Shown one piece after another: positions 21,961-33,036 of a DNA stretch of 64,000 nucleotides. The notes under the pieces are model-generated. The model was given only the letters and a program-made list of their open reading frames with translations. It searched no databases and was not told the origin of the DNA. Origin of the DNA: Trachythela sp. YZ-2020 (Eukaryota > Cnidaria > Anthozoa > Malacalcyonacea > Clavulariidae); contig JADLSH010000061.1 of assembly GCA_016169945.1 (NCBI GenBank), positions 1,860,001 through 1,924,000 of the forward strand. Direction: 5' to 3'. The position numbers and the translations under genes were made by a program. The first letter of the stretch is position 1. Each line of letters begins with the position of its first letter.

Positions 21961-24681
21961 TTTGCATGTTTGTGCATCTTAATGAGAGTTTTAATGAAGT
22001 ATTTAACGAAATGTTAATGACTGCTTTACAAGAGAACAAAGAGGTTATTCTCCTAGGTGATCTGAATTGTGATTACTCTAAGAAAACGGACAATAGGAAT
22101 CTTAAAGATATTATGAAGATAAACGGTCTTAAACAAGTGATTACCCAACCGACTAGGATCTCATCACAAACAAGCTCATTAATTGATGTTGTATTAACAA
22201 CACATGTCGAGAATATTCTCCAATCCTTTGTCTGTAACAATGGTCTTAGTGACCATGACCTTATCGGGCTAACGAGGAAAATGAACTGTACTAAATATAC
22301 ACCAAGAAAGATATTTGCTCGGAATTACAAGCAATATTCTGCTACCTCATTTATAAATGAGTTAAGAAACCAGAATTGGAATGATGTGATAGGGAATAAT
22401 GATTTTAATACTGCCTGGGATGGATTTAAAGCCGTCTTCACAAATATAATCAATAAGCACGCTCCACTAATCGAAAGAATTGTTCGAGGAAAAGATTGTC
22501 CATGGCTTACCAAAGATGTCAAGAAAAATATGTATGAACGTGACTATCAGCTTCGAAAAGCAAAACGGTCAAATAACCTTGAAGATTGGAGTCATTATCG
22601 AAAGCTGAGGAATCTTACAACCTATGTTATACGCAAGGAAAAGGCTAATTATGAGAGATCTATCCTTAATGAAAATGAATTAAATCCCAAAAAATTCTGG
22701 AAACAAATCAAGAAATGCTACCCAGTTAAGAATAAATCAACATCAAGTACCCGGTTTAAAGTCGGAAACGAAGTTGTAACAGATAAAAGAAAAATATCAA
22801 ATATTTTCTGCGACTTTTTTACCAACATAACCTCCTTATTGAAAACCTCGTATAGTCTCGTCAATTCTACCTGGCAGTATAATGATATGAAAGGCATATC
22901 AAAAAAAGTCAACTCGAATGGCTATGAATTTTACTTTGAAGAAATTCATTATAAGGAAGTACTCGAAATCCTAGAAACATTAAACCCATTTAAACCCGCT
23001 GGTATTGATAACATCCCACCCAAACTTGTCAAGGAAGCAGCCAAGGAGATTGCGATACCACTGGTGCCCTTGGCAAGACGTAGTCTCGAATGTGGTCAAT
23101 TTCCTAATGCCGAAAAAATTGCAAGAGTGACCCCGGTTTATAAATCTGGCGAAAAAACTATGCTTGATAATTACCGACCTATTTCCACGCTGCCGGTGTT
23201 TTCAAAGGTTCTTGAGAGACTCGTGTATAAACGACTCTCACGGTATTTGGAGGAACATGATCTCTTTAATGACTGTCAGTACGGTTTCCGTCAGAATCGG
23301 TCAACGAAACATGCAATAACGATCCTGATAGATGATATACGTACGGGTATGGATCAAAGTCAATTGACTGGGGCAGTATTTATGGATCTACGTAAAGCAT
23401 TTGATGTCGTAAACCATAATCGTCTTCTAGACAAACTGCCAGCTTATGGTATTAAAGATTCAGAATATAACTGGATTGCAAGCTTCTTGTTCGCACGAGC
23501 CCAAATCATAGATTTTCAAGGAACGCTCTCAGATGCACAATTTATTACCCACGGGGTGCCGCAGGGCTCAATCCTCGGACCATTGTTTTTTGTCCTACTT
23601 ATAAATGATCTCCACATAGAATTAAATGAATGTAAGATTCTACTCTATGCTGATGATGCAGTGGTATATTTTAGTCATAAGGACGTTTCCAATTTGGAGT
23701 CTATACTAAATGATGAAGTGAATAAGATAGCAAACTGGTTCTCGGAAAATCATCTAACATTAAATTTAAAGAAAGGAAAAACTGAATGTGTCTTGTTTGG
23801 GACTGCAAAAAAACTTGAGCAAAGAATCCTCCACTTCTATCAACATCCAGATCAACGGTGAACAAGTATATCAAACCATGCAATACAAGTACTTGGGTGT
23901 AGAATTTGACCATCACCTTACTTTTCATGAACAGATTCGTTCTGTTTACAACAAAATGTCTGCCAGATTAAAGCTACTCAAACGAGTAAGGCATAACTTA
24001 ACTACATACGCAGCTGAACGAGTTTATCTAAATATGATACAACCACTTATTACATATTGTCCGACAGTGTATCTTGGTCTGCCAGTGTATTTGAACGAAA
24101 AACTTCAATCAATCCAGGATAGAGGAAAAAAGATTGTGCTATCAAAACAGAGCGAAGTTGAATGGAAATCGATCTCCGAAATAATCAATCAACAGACTCT
24201 CCTGGATGTTCATAAGGCGATTCAATGTGTCTCTCCCCCTGTGTTCCATGACTTCTTCAAATTCATCAATCATGGAAAGAACACTCGGGGAGATGGATGC
24301 TCCCTTATAATCCCGCGGATAAAAACCGAAGCAGGAAGAAAGACTTTTCGGTTCCAAGGATGTAAACTTTTCAATGAACTACCGCGAGAAATGAAAACCG
24401 AAAAGTCCATTGTTACATTTAAAAGAAATCTGATATCTTAATAATGTTAGATATTTAGAGTACATGCACTATTTTAACCAATATTTTACCTTTTATCTAT
24501 TTTAATCTTGGACTATCTAGTAATAATTTTTAACTTTTAACTTTTCTAACTTTTATAGCAAATAGTTTATTATTCTTAGTACATGTAGGCACAGGTCCTT
24601 GTAGGATAACAGCATTTATTGTAATAGCTGAACAAGTTAACCTGTAAAAAGATGAATAATAATAATAATAATAATAATAAT
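21961..24681 (+). mobile_element. Plus-strand LINE (CR1/L2-like), 5'-truncated, nearly intact ORF2
   Basis: Inserted into ORF1 of the minus-strand LINE, separating coiled-coil pieces at 24708-25261 and 21478-21960. It begins inside the endonuclease domain, so it is 5'-truncated, as is usual for LINEs. The 3' end is an AAT microsatellite tail (24655-24681) instead of poly-A, typical of CR1/L2-type elements. No clear target duplication was found. Confidence 0.8.
21966..24441 (+). pseudogene. Plus LINE ORF2: partial endonuclease and reverse transcriptase
   Basis: The first frame (631 codons from 21966) has the endonuclease end (LLGDLNCDYS near residue 30, LSDHDLIGL near 93). RT motifs follow in order: NYRPISTLPVFSK, YGFRQNRSTKH, FMDLRKAFDVVNH, HGVPQGSILGPLFF and the intact active site LLYADDAVVYFS near residue 560. 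One frame change at an A-run near 23806-23812 leads to the C-terminal frame ending at 24441 (YKYLGVEFDHHLTF, FNELPREMKTEKS). Apart from the missing 5' end and this indel it looks young. Confidence 0.88.
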
Positions 24682-24707
24682 GCGACAAGTAAAGCATTAT
24701 TGTACTT

Positions 24708-25261
24708 TTATGTCAGTAACTCATTCTTTTTCCTGAGATTTTCATTCTCCTCCCGCAAGTAACTTACATGCTGATCTGCTGTAAATTCAGACCGAGTTTT
24801 AAGGTCATTTAATTCATTCGATAATGCAGTTAAAGCACTTTGAAATTTGGATTCCAAATTTTGAACTTTCATATTTATTTGGCTCAGATTTAATTCGGTA
24901 ATTTCTAGCTCGGCATGAATTTCATTTTCACCGCTATTAACGTTCTGCTTTGAGACATTACTGGTAATTGATTTGAAAGTATTTAGCAGATACTCATCTG
25001 GATTATCTTTAACAATGACCAACTTTTTAGATTTTTGCCATTTCAGCCAAGGTTGTCTTCGTTTGCTGTAAACAACTGTGTTCCGCCACCTGGTGAGCTC
25101 CATTTCCCCGACAGTTTAAGACTTGCTTCAACATAATTTTTCAGCTCTAATAAATTCCCAGACCAGCGAAATGAAATGCCATCATACGACAGTTGATCTA
25201 TATTGCTTGTGAGAGAGTCGGCAGCGACATTTGCTTCAATCATAGCGTTTGCTTCAGCCAA
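24708..25261 (-). pseudogene. Minus LINE ORF1, N-terminal part
   Basis: Two overlapping frames: from 25261, MAEANAMIEANVAADSLTSN to SWGKWSS-like residues near 25100, then from about 25080 KWQKSKKLVIVKDNP through a heptad-rich coiled coil (EITELNLSQINMKVQNLESK, SYLREENENLRKKNELLT). Coiled coils are typical of LINE ORF1 proteins. The frame change lies near 25090, and the frame then runs into the inserted plus-strand LINE. Confidence 0.6.
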
Positions 25262-25403
25262 GAGTGATATTACTCACATTCGCATAAAATTGTGTCTTTA
25301 AACCAGTTTATACTGGCACGGTTTTATTTACTGAGATTTGTGAACGAGATTTATTACATAAAATTTTAAAATTTGTAAAACGCGGAGCACATTCAGACAC
25401 GTC

Positions 25404-26088
25404 CGACACGTCAGCCAGAAGTCTCTGACAAACAGTCCTTTGATGCAGCCATTCCCCCATACCAAGAAGCCCTGAAAAGAAATGGAGACGTCTACAACCT
25501 CGACTTCAACCCAAAACCATCAAAACCTAAGCGTCCAAGAAGTAGAAATATCATATAGTTTAACCCGCCCTGCAGCGCTAAAGTAGCCACCGACATCAAT
25601 CACAAATTCCTACGGACGATAGACGAATGCTTTCCACAGAACCACCGTCTTCGCAAAATATTTAATAGGAACACCCTGAAATTAGTTACAGTTGCATGTC
25701 TAACATAAAAAGCATCATGTCAACACGCAACAAGTCTGTACTAAATAAAGAACCATTCCAAACCAACCAAGCTTCGACAAAAGATTGTAACTGCCACCAA
25801 AAAGAGAACTGCCCACTCTCTTGAAAATGCCAAACCGACGAAGGAATTGTGTATCGAGCTACAGTAAAACGAGAGGACAGCGGAGAAGAGAAAACCTACG
25901 TGCGACTCACTGAGAGTACGTTTAAGAGGCCAGATTCAATAACCATACCAGCTCTTTCAGAAACCATCAACGCAAGCATTCTACTGAACTTAGTAAGTAC
26001 ATTAGACCTTAAAAGATTCAGATATCCGATACTCAGTCAAATGGAAAATTATCAAACGATGGAGACCCTATTCCAACAAAAATAGACG
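25404..26088 (+). pseudogene. Penelope-like element, RT C-terminus and GIY-YIG remnant
   Basis: Continues the element begun at 17636: SDKQSFDAAIPPYQEALKRN, then RSRNII with an in-frame TAG, FNPPCSAKVATDINHKFLRT, a Cys-rich stretch, and VYRATVKREDSGEEKTYVRL at 25850, which resembles the start of the GIY-YIG nuclease domain of Penelope-like elements. Several frameshifts follow. This is a dead copy. Confidence 0.7.
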
Positions 26089-26091
26089 TCA

Positions 26092-26350
26092 GTGCTCGAC
26101 GTACCTATGTGTTCATCTGCCACGGAGGGTTTAGAGCAATTGGGCTGGAAAATATTGGATAAACATCGTTTGTCTCACAGGCTAATAATGGCATTTAATT
26201 ACTTATATGGCCATATTGACACTGAATTAGATGTTAAGTTTAATCGAGACGCTCATAATCATGACACTAGATGGTGGTTGCCGCAAAACATTGCCGCTGA
26301 CAAAGCGTAACTGGGGTCAGCAAAGGTTTATATACTATATTTTTAAGGAT
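26092..26350 (+). pseudogene. LINE ORF2 C-terminal fragment
   Basis: ATEGLEQLGWKILDKHRLSH, RLIMAFNYLYGHIDTELDV and RDAHNHDTR resemble the C-terminal tail of CR1/L2-type LINE polyproteins. A frameshift near 26275 gives TKRNWGQQRFIY in another frame. It is a different family from the two LINEs just upstream. Confidence 0.55.
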
Positions 26351-27717
26351 TGAAATAACTTACCTTGTTCTACCCTAGAAATTGATAGCCTTCTTGCTTT
26401 TAACTTAATATCAGTTTTTAACTAATATAGAGAGACTTTGGATTGAAATTTATACTATATTAACAACTTTTTAATATTCTGTACTGTAAATTTTACAAGT
26501 AATATAAGTAATCTATACAAGTAATCTATGCCTTCATGAAAAGTTTATCATAATTTGCTATCCAGAATTACGCTCACTAAACACTAGAAACGAACCTATT
26601 TCCACATGCAGACACCGGAAAAAACATTTGCTTTGTAGCAAATAACTGATGAGATTTCATCATTGAGATATTATTAAACTAATTTATTAATTATTTTATT
26701 CATAACCTTGTAACGTAAAACCACATTTTATTGCAATGACATCACCCGTGTAATATATCCAAGTACTTCCTAGGCATTACATCAGACGCGATAATCACCT
26801 GATGATTGTGGCAAACAGGGCCGTCCTTAAGAATTTTTCCGGGGGGTGTAAGGCCGTTCAACCGACTGGCAAACAAACTTATACCGACTATAAACTCTCG
26901 AGTTTCCGTTGCAGGTCTTCAAATGACGCCCGCTAATATCGCACTCTCATTGCAGAATACAAATACGATGACACAGCAGATATAATGCTATTTTATTAAA
27001 TTTAGGTGGTTCTCGCTGATAACATATAAACAAAGCATCTAATATCAACCTTGGATTTTAAACTACATTACTATAAGCTACTTGTCTGCGATGATTGATA
27101 AATCAATTAATCTTTCAACTCGTTCAAGTTAAATCTAACACATTTATAATTAATATTTATTTTCATTAGTCAACAATATTTATTTGTCTGCCGACTAAAA
27201 TATCGGTTCTGCCGACTGAAGCTTCGAAGCACCGGGCAACAACCTCAACAACCGCGCGAAGACCCAAACACAGAAACTTTTTGATGAAGACTACTCGAAG
27301 CTCAAATTAATTATATCACAATCCACAGAACACCATAATTTATAAAAATTATAATTTAATAATAATGCCTGGATTACAAATCTTCAAATCTATTAAATAT
27401 ATGTAGACATATTATTTTAAGAGCGTGATGAAAGCCAGGGTTTCCCAATCATAGAGATTATGAAATAATGGACATGGCATTGCTGAATAAATGAATTAAG
27501 CTAGCTGATTTGGGTCTTGGATGTAATTCGCTGATGTATATTTGTGCGCCCATTGGCTACATTGAAATCACATTAGCAACAGTACCTTACCAACAACATA
27601 ATCATTTAATGAACCCAGCTTACCACTTGCCTAAATGTAACAAGCGTAGAAATGCAGAGTAAAACTATTCCTATGTGACCGCATATATTTTTAATTTAAT
27701 GTTTATAAAAGTATAGA
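26351..27717. other. AT-rich DNA, no gene recognised
   Basis: No ORF of note. 26818-26870 has a G-rich stretch (CAGGGCCGTCCTTAAG followed by TTTTTCCGGGGGGTG) that looks like a transposon end, but no partner end was found. Confidence 0.4.
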
Positions 27718-27725
27718 ACTGGTGT

Positions 27726-27857
27726 CAGGGGCGCACATACCAACTGGGACCGACTTAAGTAGTGTAATTTTACAATTTGGGACCAACTTTTTTGAAAAAT
27801 TCACAAATGATGGGGAGGTGTCACACCCCCCCACACCCCCCCTAATGTGCGCCCCTG
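27726..27857. mobile_element. hAT-type MITE, 132 bp, with 8-bp target duplication
   Basis: Ends CAGGGGCGCACAT and ATGTGCGCCCCTG are perfect inverted repeats. Both flanks are ACTGGTGT (27718-27725 and 27858-27865), the 8-bp duplication characteristic of hAT elements. There is no coding sequence. Confidence 0.93.
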
Positions 27858-27865
27858 ACTGGTGT

Positions 27866-28523
27866 AAGGCAATGAAACTTTTTAGTGTAACTGGCATATA
27901 ATTCAAGAGACAGGTGCGTGTCTGTGAAATTTTTCATTTGGTTACTCAGCCTCATTGACGAAAAAGGAGAACAATACAATCACACCGGCGTTTGTTGGTT
28001 TATTCTCAATAAATATTTAAATATCTACACATTTTTGTCCGTGTTTAATCAAAATCAAAATATTGATTGCGTTGTTGTTGCCAAGGAGATTGCAATGTAG
28101 CCAATCGGCGCTTCATTTCACATCCGCGAGACTTAATTCTACCCCCTCCTCCCCGTTAGCAAGCTTCAAATGCCCCTTTCATATGACTGAAGTCGGTCCG
28201 CGACAATCCCCCCGATATTCTTTTATATATTTATTATCCTCCACTCCATTAAGAACTGAAATCTGGGTGTGAAAATATCAGGTAAGCAGTCCTTTTTACC
28301 TTTGTTAAAGCATTGCATGACTAGTTTTAAGCTCGTATTTTGTTATTCTATTCCGTGACTCTGATGACCTGTCCTAGCGTACGCGTGGTGCATGCAGCTC
28401 AAGCTATGTCACTTCTGTTCTTCTGTTCGGAATAAAAATATTAAAGCAAGTTTTATGTAATATATTGAAGCAACCCTCATGTTTGGAACATATAGCCTAA
28501 TAAAGCACCAAATGTCTATCGTC
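27866..28523. other. No gene recognised
   Basis: Short ORFs only. Nothing alignable to other parts of the window was found. Confidence 0.4.
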
Positions 28524-28823
28524 TTAAGGCCCGTTTACACTTGTAATTTTTGCTGCGATTTCAGGTGCGATTTTTTCTGCTGACGTGATGGCGATATGAA
28601 ATCGCCAATGTAAACACCCTGCGATTTAAGTGCAATTTCAGTGCAATTATATTTAGGTGCGACAAAGTGCAAACTTTTCGGTCATGCTCGAAATTTATCG
28701 CACCTCGCTGCGATTTTTGCAAAAGATGTGGACAAAATAGTAAATCTTATCTACTATAATTGCAGTTAGCTAGCAATAACATGAATGTGATTGAGGAAAT
28801 TACCTGTTAGTTCTTATAACCAT

Positions 28824-29017
28824 TGGACACGCGTTATAAGTATTACATAAAGTATTTAGCATAAGTTAGCAAGCGCATGCGCATTAAGCATGTTCTTAGG
28901 AACACATGTTTTTAATAGAAAAAGAAAATATAAGTTTTACCTCTGTTACTCGTTGTTTTTCTTGGGTAAAATAAAGGACTGCTAGCTAGGCAGTTAAAGC
29001 AAGTAAGCAATCGCATC
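28824..29017 (+). repeat. 5' LTR of the BEL/Pao element
   Basis: About 194 bp, starting TGGACACGCGTTATAAG and ending AATCGCATC; matches 34823-35017. It contains the palindromic AGCGCATGCGCATT and a possible polyadenylation signal, AATAAAGGAC. Confidence 0.92.
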
Positions 29018-29097
29018 CTTCGAAGACGGATGTAAATCAGCGAAAGAATGGCGTCGTTTGACTCATTTTGAAACAAGACAAATCGTAGAACGTAAAC

Positions 29098-30774
29098 ATG
29101 TCGCAAGAATCTCGTGAAACGCTAGCACAGAAACGAAGCATTACAAAGCGAAAAATCACCAATCTTATAAAGAAAGTCGTACCAATGGTGCAAAAGATCG
29201 AAAGCTCACAATTCGACATTGTATGTGCTGAACAATACTTAAAGGAACTTCGTGATTTGGATAATCAATTTCAGGAGATATATTTATTGGCCAACGCTCA
29301 AATCGATCCTAAGGATGAAGAACTGATCGCAAAAGACTACGAAGAGCTGGATGCTCATGACGAACGAATCAGAGAAACTGTAAGTAAACTCGTATTTTTT
29401 ATGAACACTCAATCTACCAAGGTTTCACATGAAACAAAATCATCTGATAGCAAAGATAAGAAAGCAATTATAGAACGAAAGTGGAATCGTATTGTGACTA
29501 ACATAGACAAAACAATTGCAAATATTCAAGAAGCAACTGATAAGCCTAATGAACAAATTGACAAAATTAAGTCAAATCAAGAGAAATTATCTCTACTCAT
29601 AAAGCAACATCGCCGTGAACAAATGAAGCAAACTAAAGAGCTTGAAATTGAAAAAGAAAGCAGAAATAAGGAGCTTGAAGTTAAAAACACTCAACAACAG
29701 CATGAACTTAACGTATTGTTAAATAAAGTCAAAGCGCTAGAAAGTTCTGAAGCAAATGAACAAAAAACTGTGAAGCTTCCTCCACTCAATATCCCTACAT
29801 TTGATGGGGAACCCAGTAAATGGAAGTCTTATTGGCAACAATTTCAAGCAGCAATACATAACTCGAAGAAATTAGATAATCAACTTCGCATGCAGTATCT
29901 TCTGAAATCTCTTGTCACTAAAAGGGCTAGAGATGCAATAGAAGGAATCGACGCAGTAGCAGAAGCTTACCCTGAAGCTATTGCAGCACTCGAGGCTCGT
30001 TTTGATCGCCCCCAAATTATCCATCGTGCTCATGCTAGAGCTTTGCTAAATGCCAAACCAGTTAAAGATGGCACAAGCTCAGAACTGAGACAGTTACATG
30101 ACACTTTCCAGCATCATTTAAGATCATTGAAAGCGCAAGACAAGCTTGACTTTGACAGGTTTATGACAACATTGGGCGAGTCCAAACTTGACTCCCAAAC
30201 AATGATTGAATGGCAAAAATTTACACAAGCAGAAAAGGATGTACCTTCCTATACCAAATTCCTTGAATTTCTTGACCTCAGAGCAACAACTACTGAACTA
30301 ACTTCTTTTGATGGAAATCAAAGAAAATTTCAGCCCTTTAACAAGAAACCAAAGTCGTACAGTCCTGGGAATTTTGGCAAATCAGAATCAGTCCATACCA
30401 CTACCACACAAGTTAAGTGTTCAGCTTGCAATGGGCAGAAGCACAGCATAGCTTATTGCCAAGCCTTCAAAGAGAAATCCCTTTCCGAGAAGCGTGCCTT
30501 TGTGTATGAAAAGGGACTTTGCCTCAATTGTCTGAAGGGAAGACATATGGCAAAGCAATGTCCTTCACCACATTCATGTCTTAAATGTGGCAAAAGGCAT
30601 CACACTTTATTGCATGTTGATGATTCCAAACCACCTGAAAACAAAACTGAATTGTCAAAGCACGGTGCGCTAAATAACAATTTTCCCCCTTTCCCAAACC
30701 CCTTTCCACCAAGTAATCCACCCACCAGTAGTGAACCCACCAGTAGTGTAATCCACCCACCAGTAGCTACGTAG
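29098..30774 (+). pseudogene. BEL/Pao gag
   Basis: 558 codons. A coiled-coil-rich N-terminal half (residues 1-220) is followed by a DUF1759-type capsid-like region from [20 protein letters not shown] (about residue 226) to about 400. Cys/His knuckles follow: [28 protein letters not shown] and [13 protein letters not shown] (residues 440-505). The gag body is intact. A repeated CCCACCAGTAG near 30720-30770 precedes the stop, and the frame leading into protease is displaced there. Confidence 0.88.
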
Positions 30775-33036
30775 CGGCACCCAAAGCAAACAGTTTGAAT
30801 AATGTTCTTATGATGACAGCTGAAGTCATCGTAAATAACAGCTCGAGCCCTACTCGACCCAGCTTCAACAGCGTCCTTCATCACCGAAAGACTAGCTCAA
30901 CACCTTAAGTTAAGAAGATCTAAACAGGAAATCACCATAAACGGAATTGGAGGATCCCAGTACTCTACCCTAAGTAACAGTACTGTGAACATTAACTTGA
31001 AATCTACTCAGAGCTCTTCTACTCTATCAAATGTGCAAGCTATTGTTCTTCAGTCCTTAACCAGGTGTCTACCAACCACTTCCTTTCCAAAAAGTCACTG
31101 GCCTCACTTGTTCTCTCTCAAGTTAGCAGATCCCGCATTCAATATATCGAAACCAATTGATATTCTTCTTGGCGTAAGTGCTTATCACGACATCTTGAAA
31201 CAAGGGCTTATTCTTGGACCCAAAGGAACGCCGTCAGCTCAAGAAATCCTTTTTGGTTGGGTCTTGTTTGGCAATGTCAATGGTAATCGTTCAACAACAG
31301 AATCAGCCACAACTCTCCATGTATCTACTGCTTATCCTAGTTGCGAAGAAACTCTGAAGAAATTTTGGACATTGGAGGGGCCACCTAAACCTAAAGCACC
31401 TGTGTCACTCACTGACAAATTAGCATTACAACATTACAACCAACATCTCAAGCATGAAGAAAATGGTCGCTTTATTGTTAACCTCCCTTTCAAACCACAG
31501 AAATCAACCTTGGGGGAATCACGACCTCTCGCCTTACGTCTTTTCTTGTCTCTTGAACGTCGTCTTCGTCGTTCCGAACAGTTTGAAGATTACGCAAATG
31601 TTGTGAATGAGTATATTTCCTCTGGTCATGCTGAAAAAGTTCCCGATAATGATCTCAACAAACCCTCTTCGAATACCTTTTACTTGGCCCACCATGCTGT
31701 TTACAAAGATTCAGCAACAACTCCTCTACGTGTTGTCTTCGATGGTTCAATGAAAACCACTTCTGGTGTCTCTCTTAATGATCAGCTTCTTGTCGGACCA
31801 ACTGTATATTCCCCACTCAACGATGTTCTCATTCGTTTCCGAAGACATCCTTATGTCCTTGCCACTGATGTTTCCAAAATGTATCGAGCAATTGGCTTAG
31901 CTATTGAGGATAGAGATTACCATCGGTTTCTGTGGAGAGAAAATCCTAATGATCCAGTCCATGATTATCGAATGACACGAGTCACGTTTGGAATTGCAAG
32001 TGCGGCATTTCTTGCAACAAATTCGGTATTTCGCCTGGCTGAAGACAACGAAGCAAAGTTCCCGCTCGCTGCCAAAGTCGTAAGGGAATCCTTTTACGTG
32101 GACGATGGTTTACCTTCTGTACAAACCAAGCAAGAAGCCATCTTGTTACAACGACAGTTCCAAGATCTCTTTGCCACAGGCGGTTTCAAACTTCAAAAAT
32201 GGGACTCTAACTCTACTGAAGTGTTGAACTCTATTCCGCAAGAAATTCGAAGCAGCCAAACTACATCTAAGTTGGGAGATTCAGACAACTTCGTTAAGAC
32301 ACTTGGCATAGAATACAACTCAAATCAAGATTATTTCCGATTTTCTACTGCTGAGCTCTCCGTTGATCAGTCCCACCTTACCAAACGCAACGTATTATCT
32401 GATTCTTCAAAGATCTTCGACCCACTTGGTCTTATCTCGTGTGTCAAGATTGTTGTGAAAATCATTTTCCAACAGCTATGGAAACAAAGCATCGATTGGG
32501 ATGAGCCATTGCCACCGGACGTGCAGAGACACTTTATGAACTGGAGAGAATGTTTGTTTCAACTGTTCAACTTAAGAATCCCTCGCTGCTATACGCCAAT
32601 ACATTTCCAGATTGTTGATCAACAGCTTATTGGTTTTTCTGACGCCAGTGAAAAGGCTTATTGTGGTACTGTTTATTTGAGAAGTACTAACACAACAGGT
32701 GAAGTTCACATATCTCTTGTCATGGCTAAAACACGCGTTGCACCAATCAAGAAAGTTTCACTACCTCGTCTCGAACTTTGCGGAGCTCTTTTACTTGCGC
32801 AGATGATGAGACATCTTCAAGATTCCATTCCATTCTTGAATTTACATGCATTCACAGACAGCTCAATCGTTCTTTACTGGATCTATGGCACTAGCCAGCG
32901 GTTTAAAACTTTTGAAGCTAATCGAATTGCAAAGATACAAGATTTGATACCACCTCAAAGATGGAAGCACGTTGATGGTTTACAAAATCCAGCGGACGTC
33001 GGATCTCGTGGTATATTAGCAAAGGAAATTAAATAA
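30775..33036 (+). pseudogene. BEL/Pao protease, reverse transcriptase and RNase H
   Basis: Just after gag a different frame reads NVLMMTAEVIVNN. The gag frame then resumes at ALLDPASTASFITERLAQ (30849 onward), the aspartic protease active site. Two compensating frame changes therefore flank this segment. RT follows with RVVFDGSMKTTSG, LATDVSKMYRAI and the active site SFYVDDGL (near 32095). RNase H features are GFSDASEKAYCG, LELCGALLL and FTDSSIVLYW. A TAA at 33034-33036 cuts the polyprotein before integrase. Confidence 0.88.

Larger units (their letters stand above)
18076..25390 (-). mobile_element. Minus-strand LINE (CR1/L2-like) inserted in the Penelope-like element
   Basis: Read on the minus strand it runs from a short 5' leader (about 25390-25262) through ORF1 (25261-21162, interrupted), endonuclease and RT (20872-18257), to an AT-rich 3' region ending in a short ATTG repeat near 18076. 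It interrupts the Penelope-like reading frame between 18053 and 25404. It is itself interrupted by a plus-strand LINE and a mariner-type MITE. Clade assignment is by general resemblance only. Confidence 0.75.
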
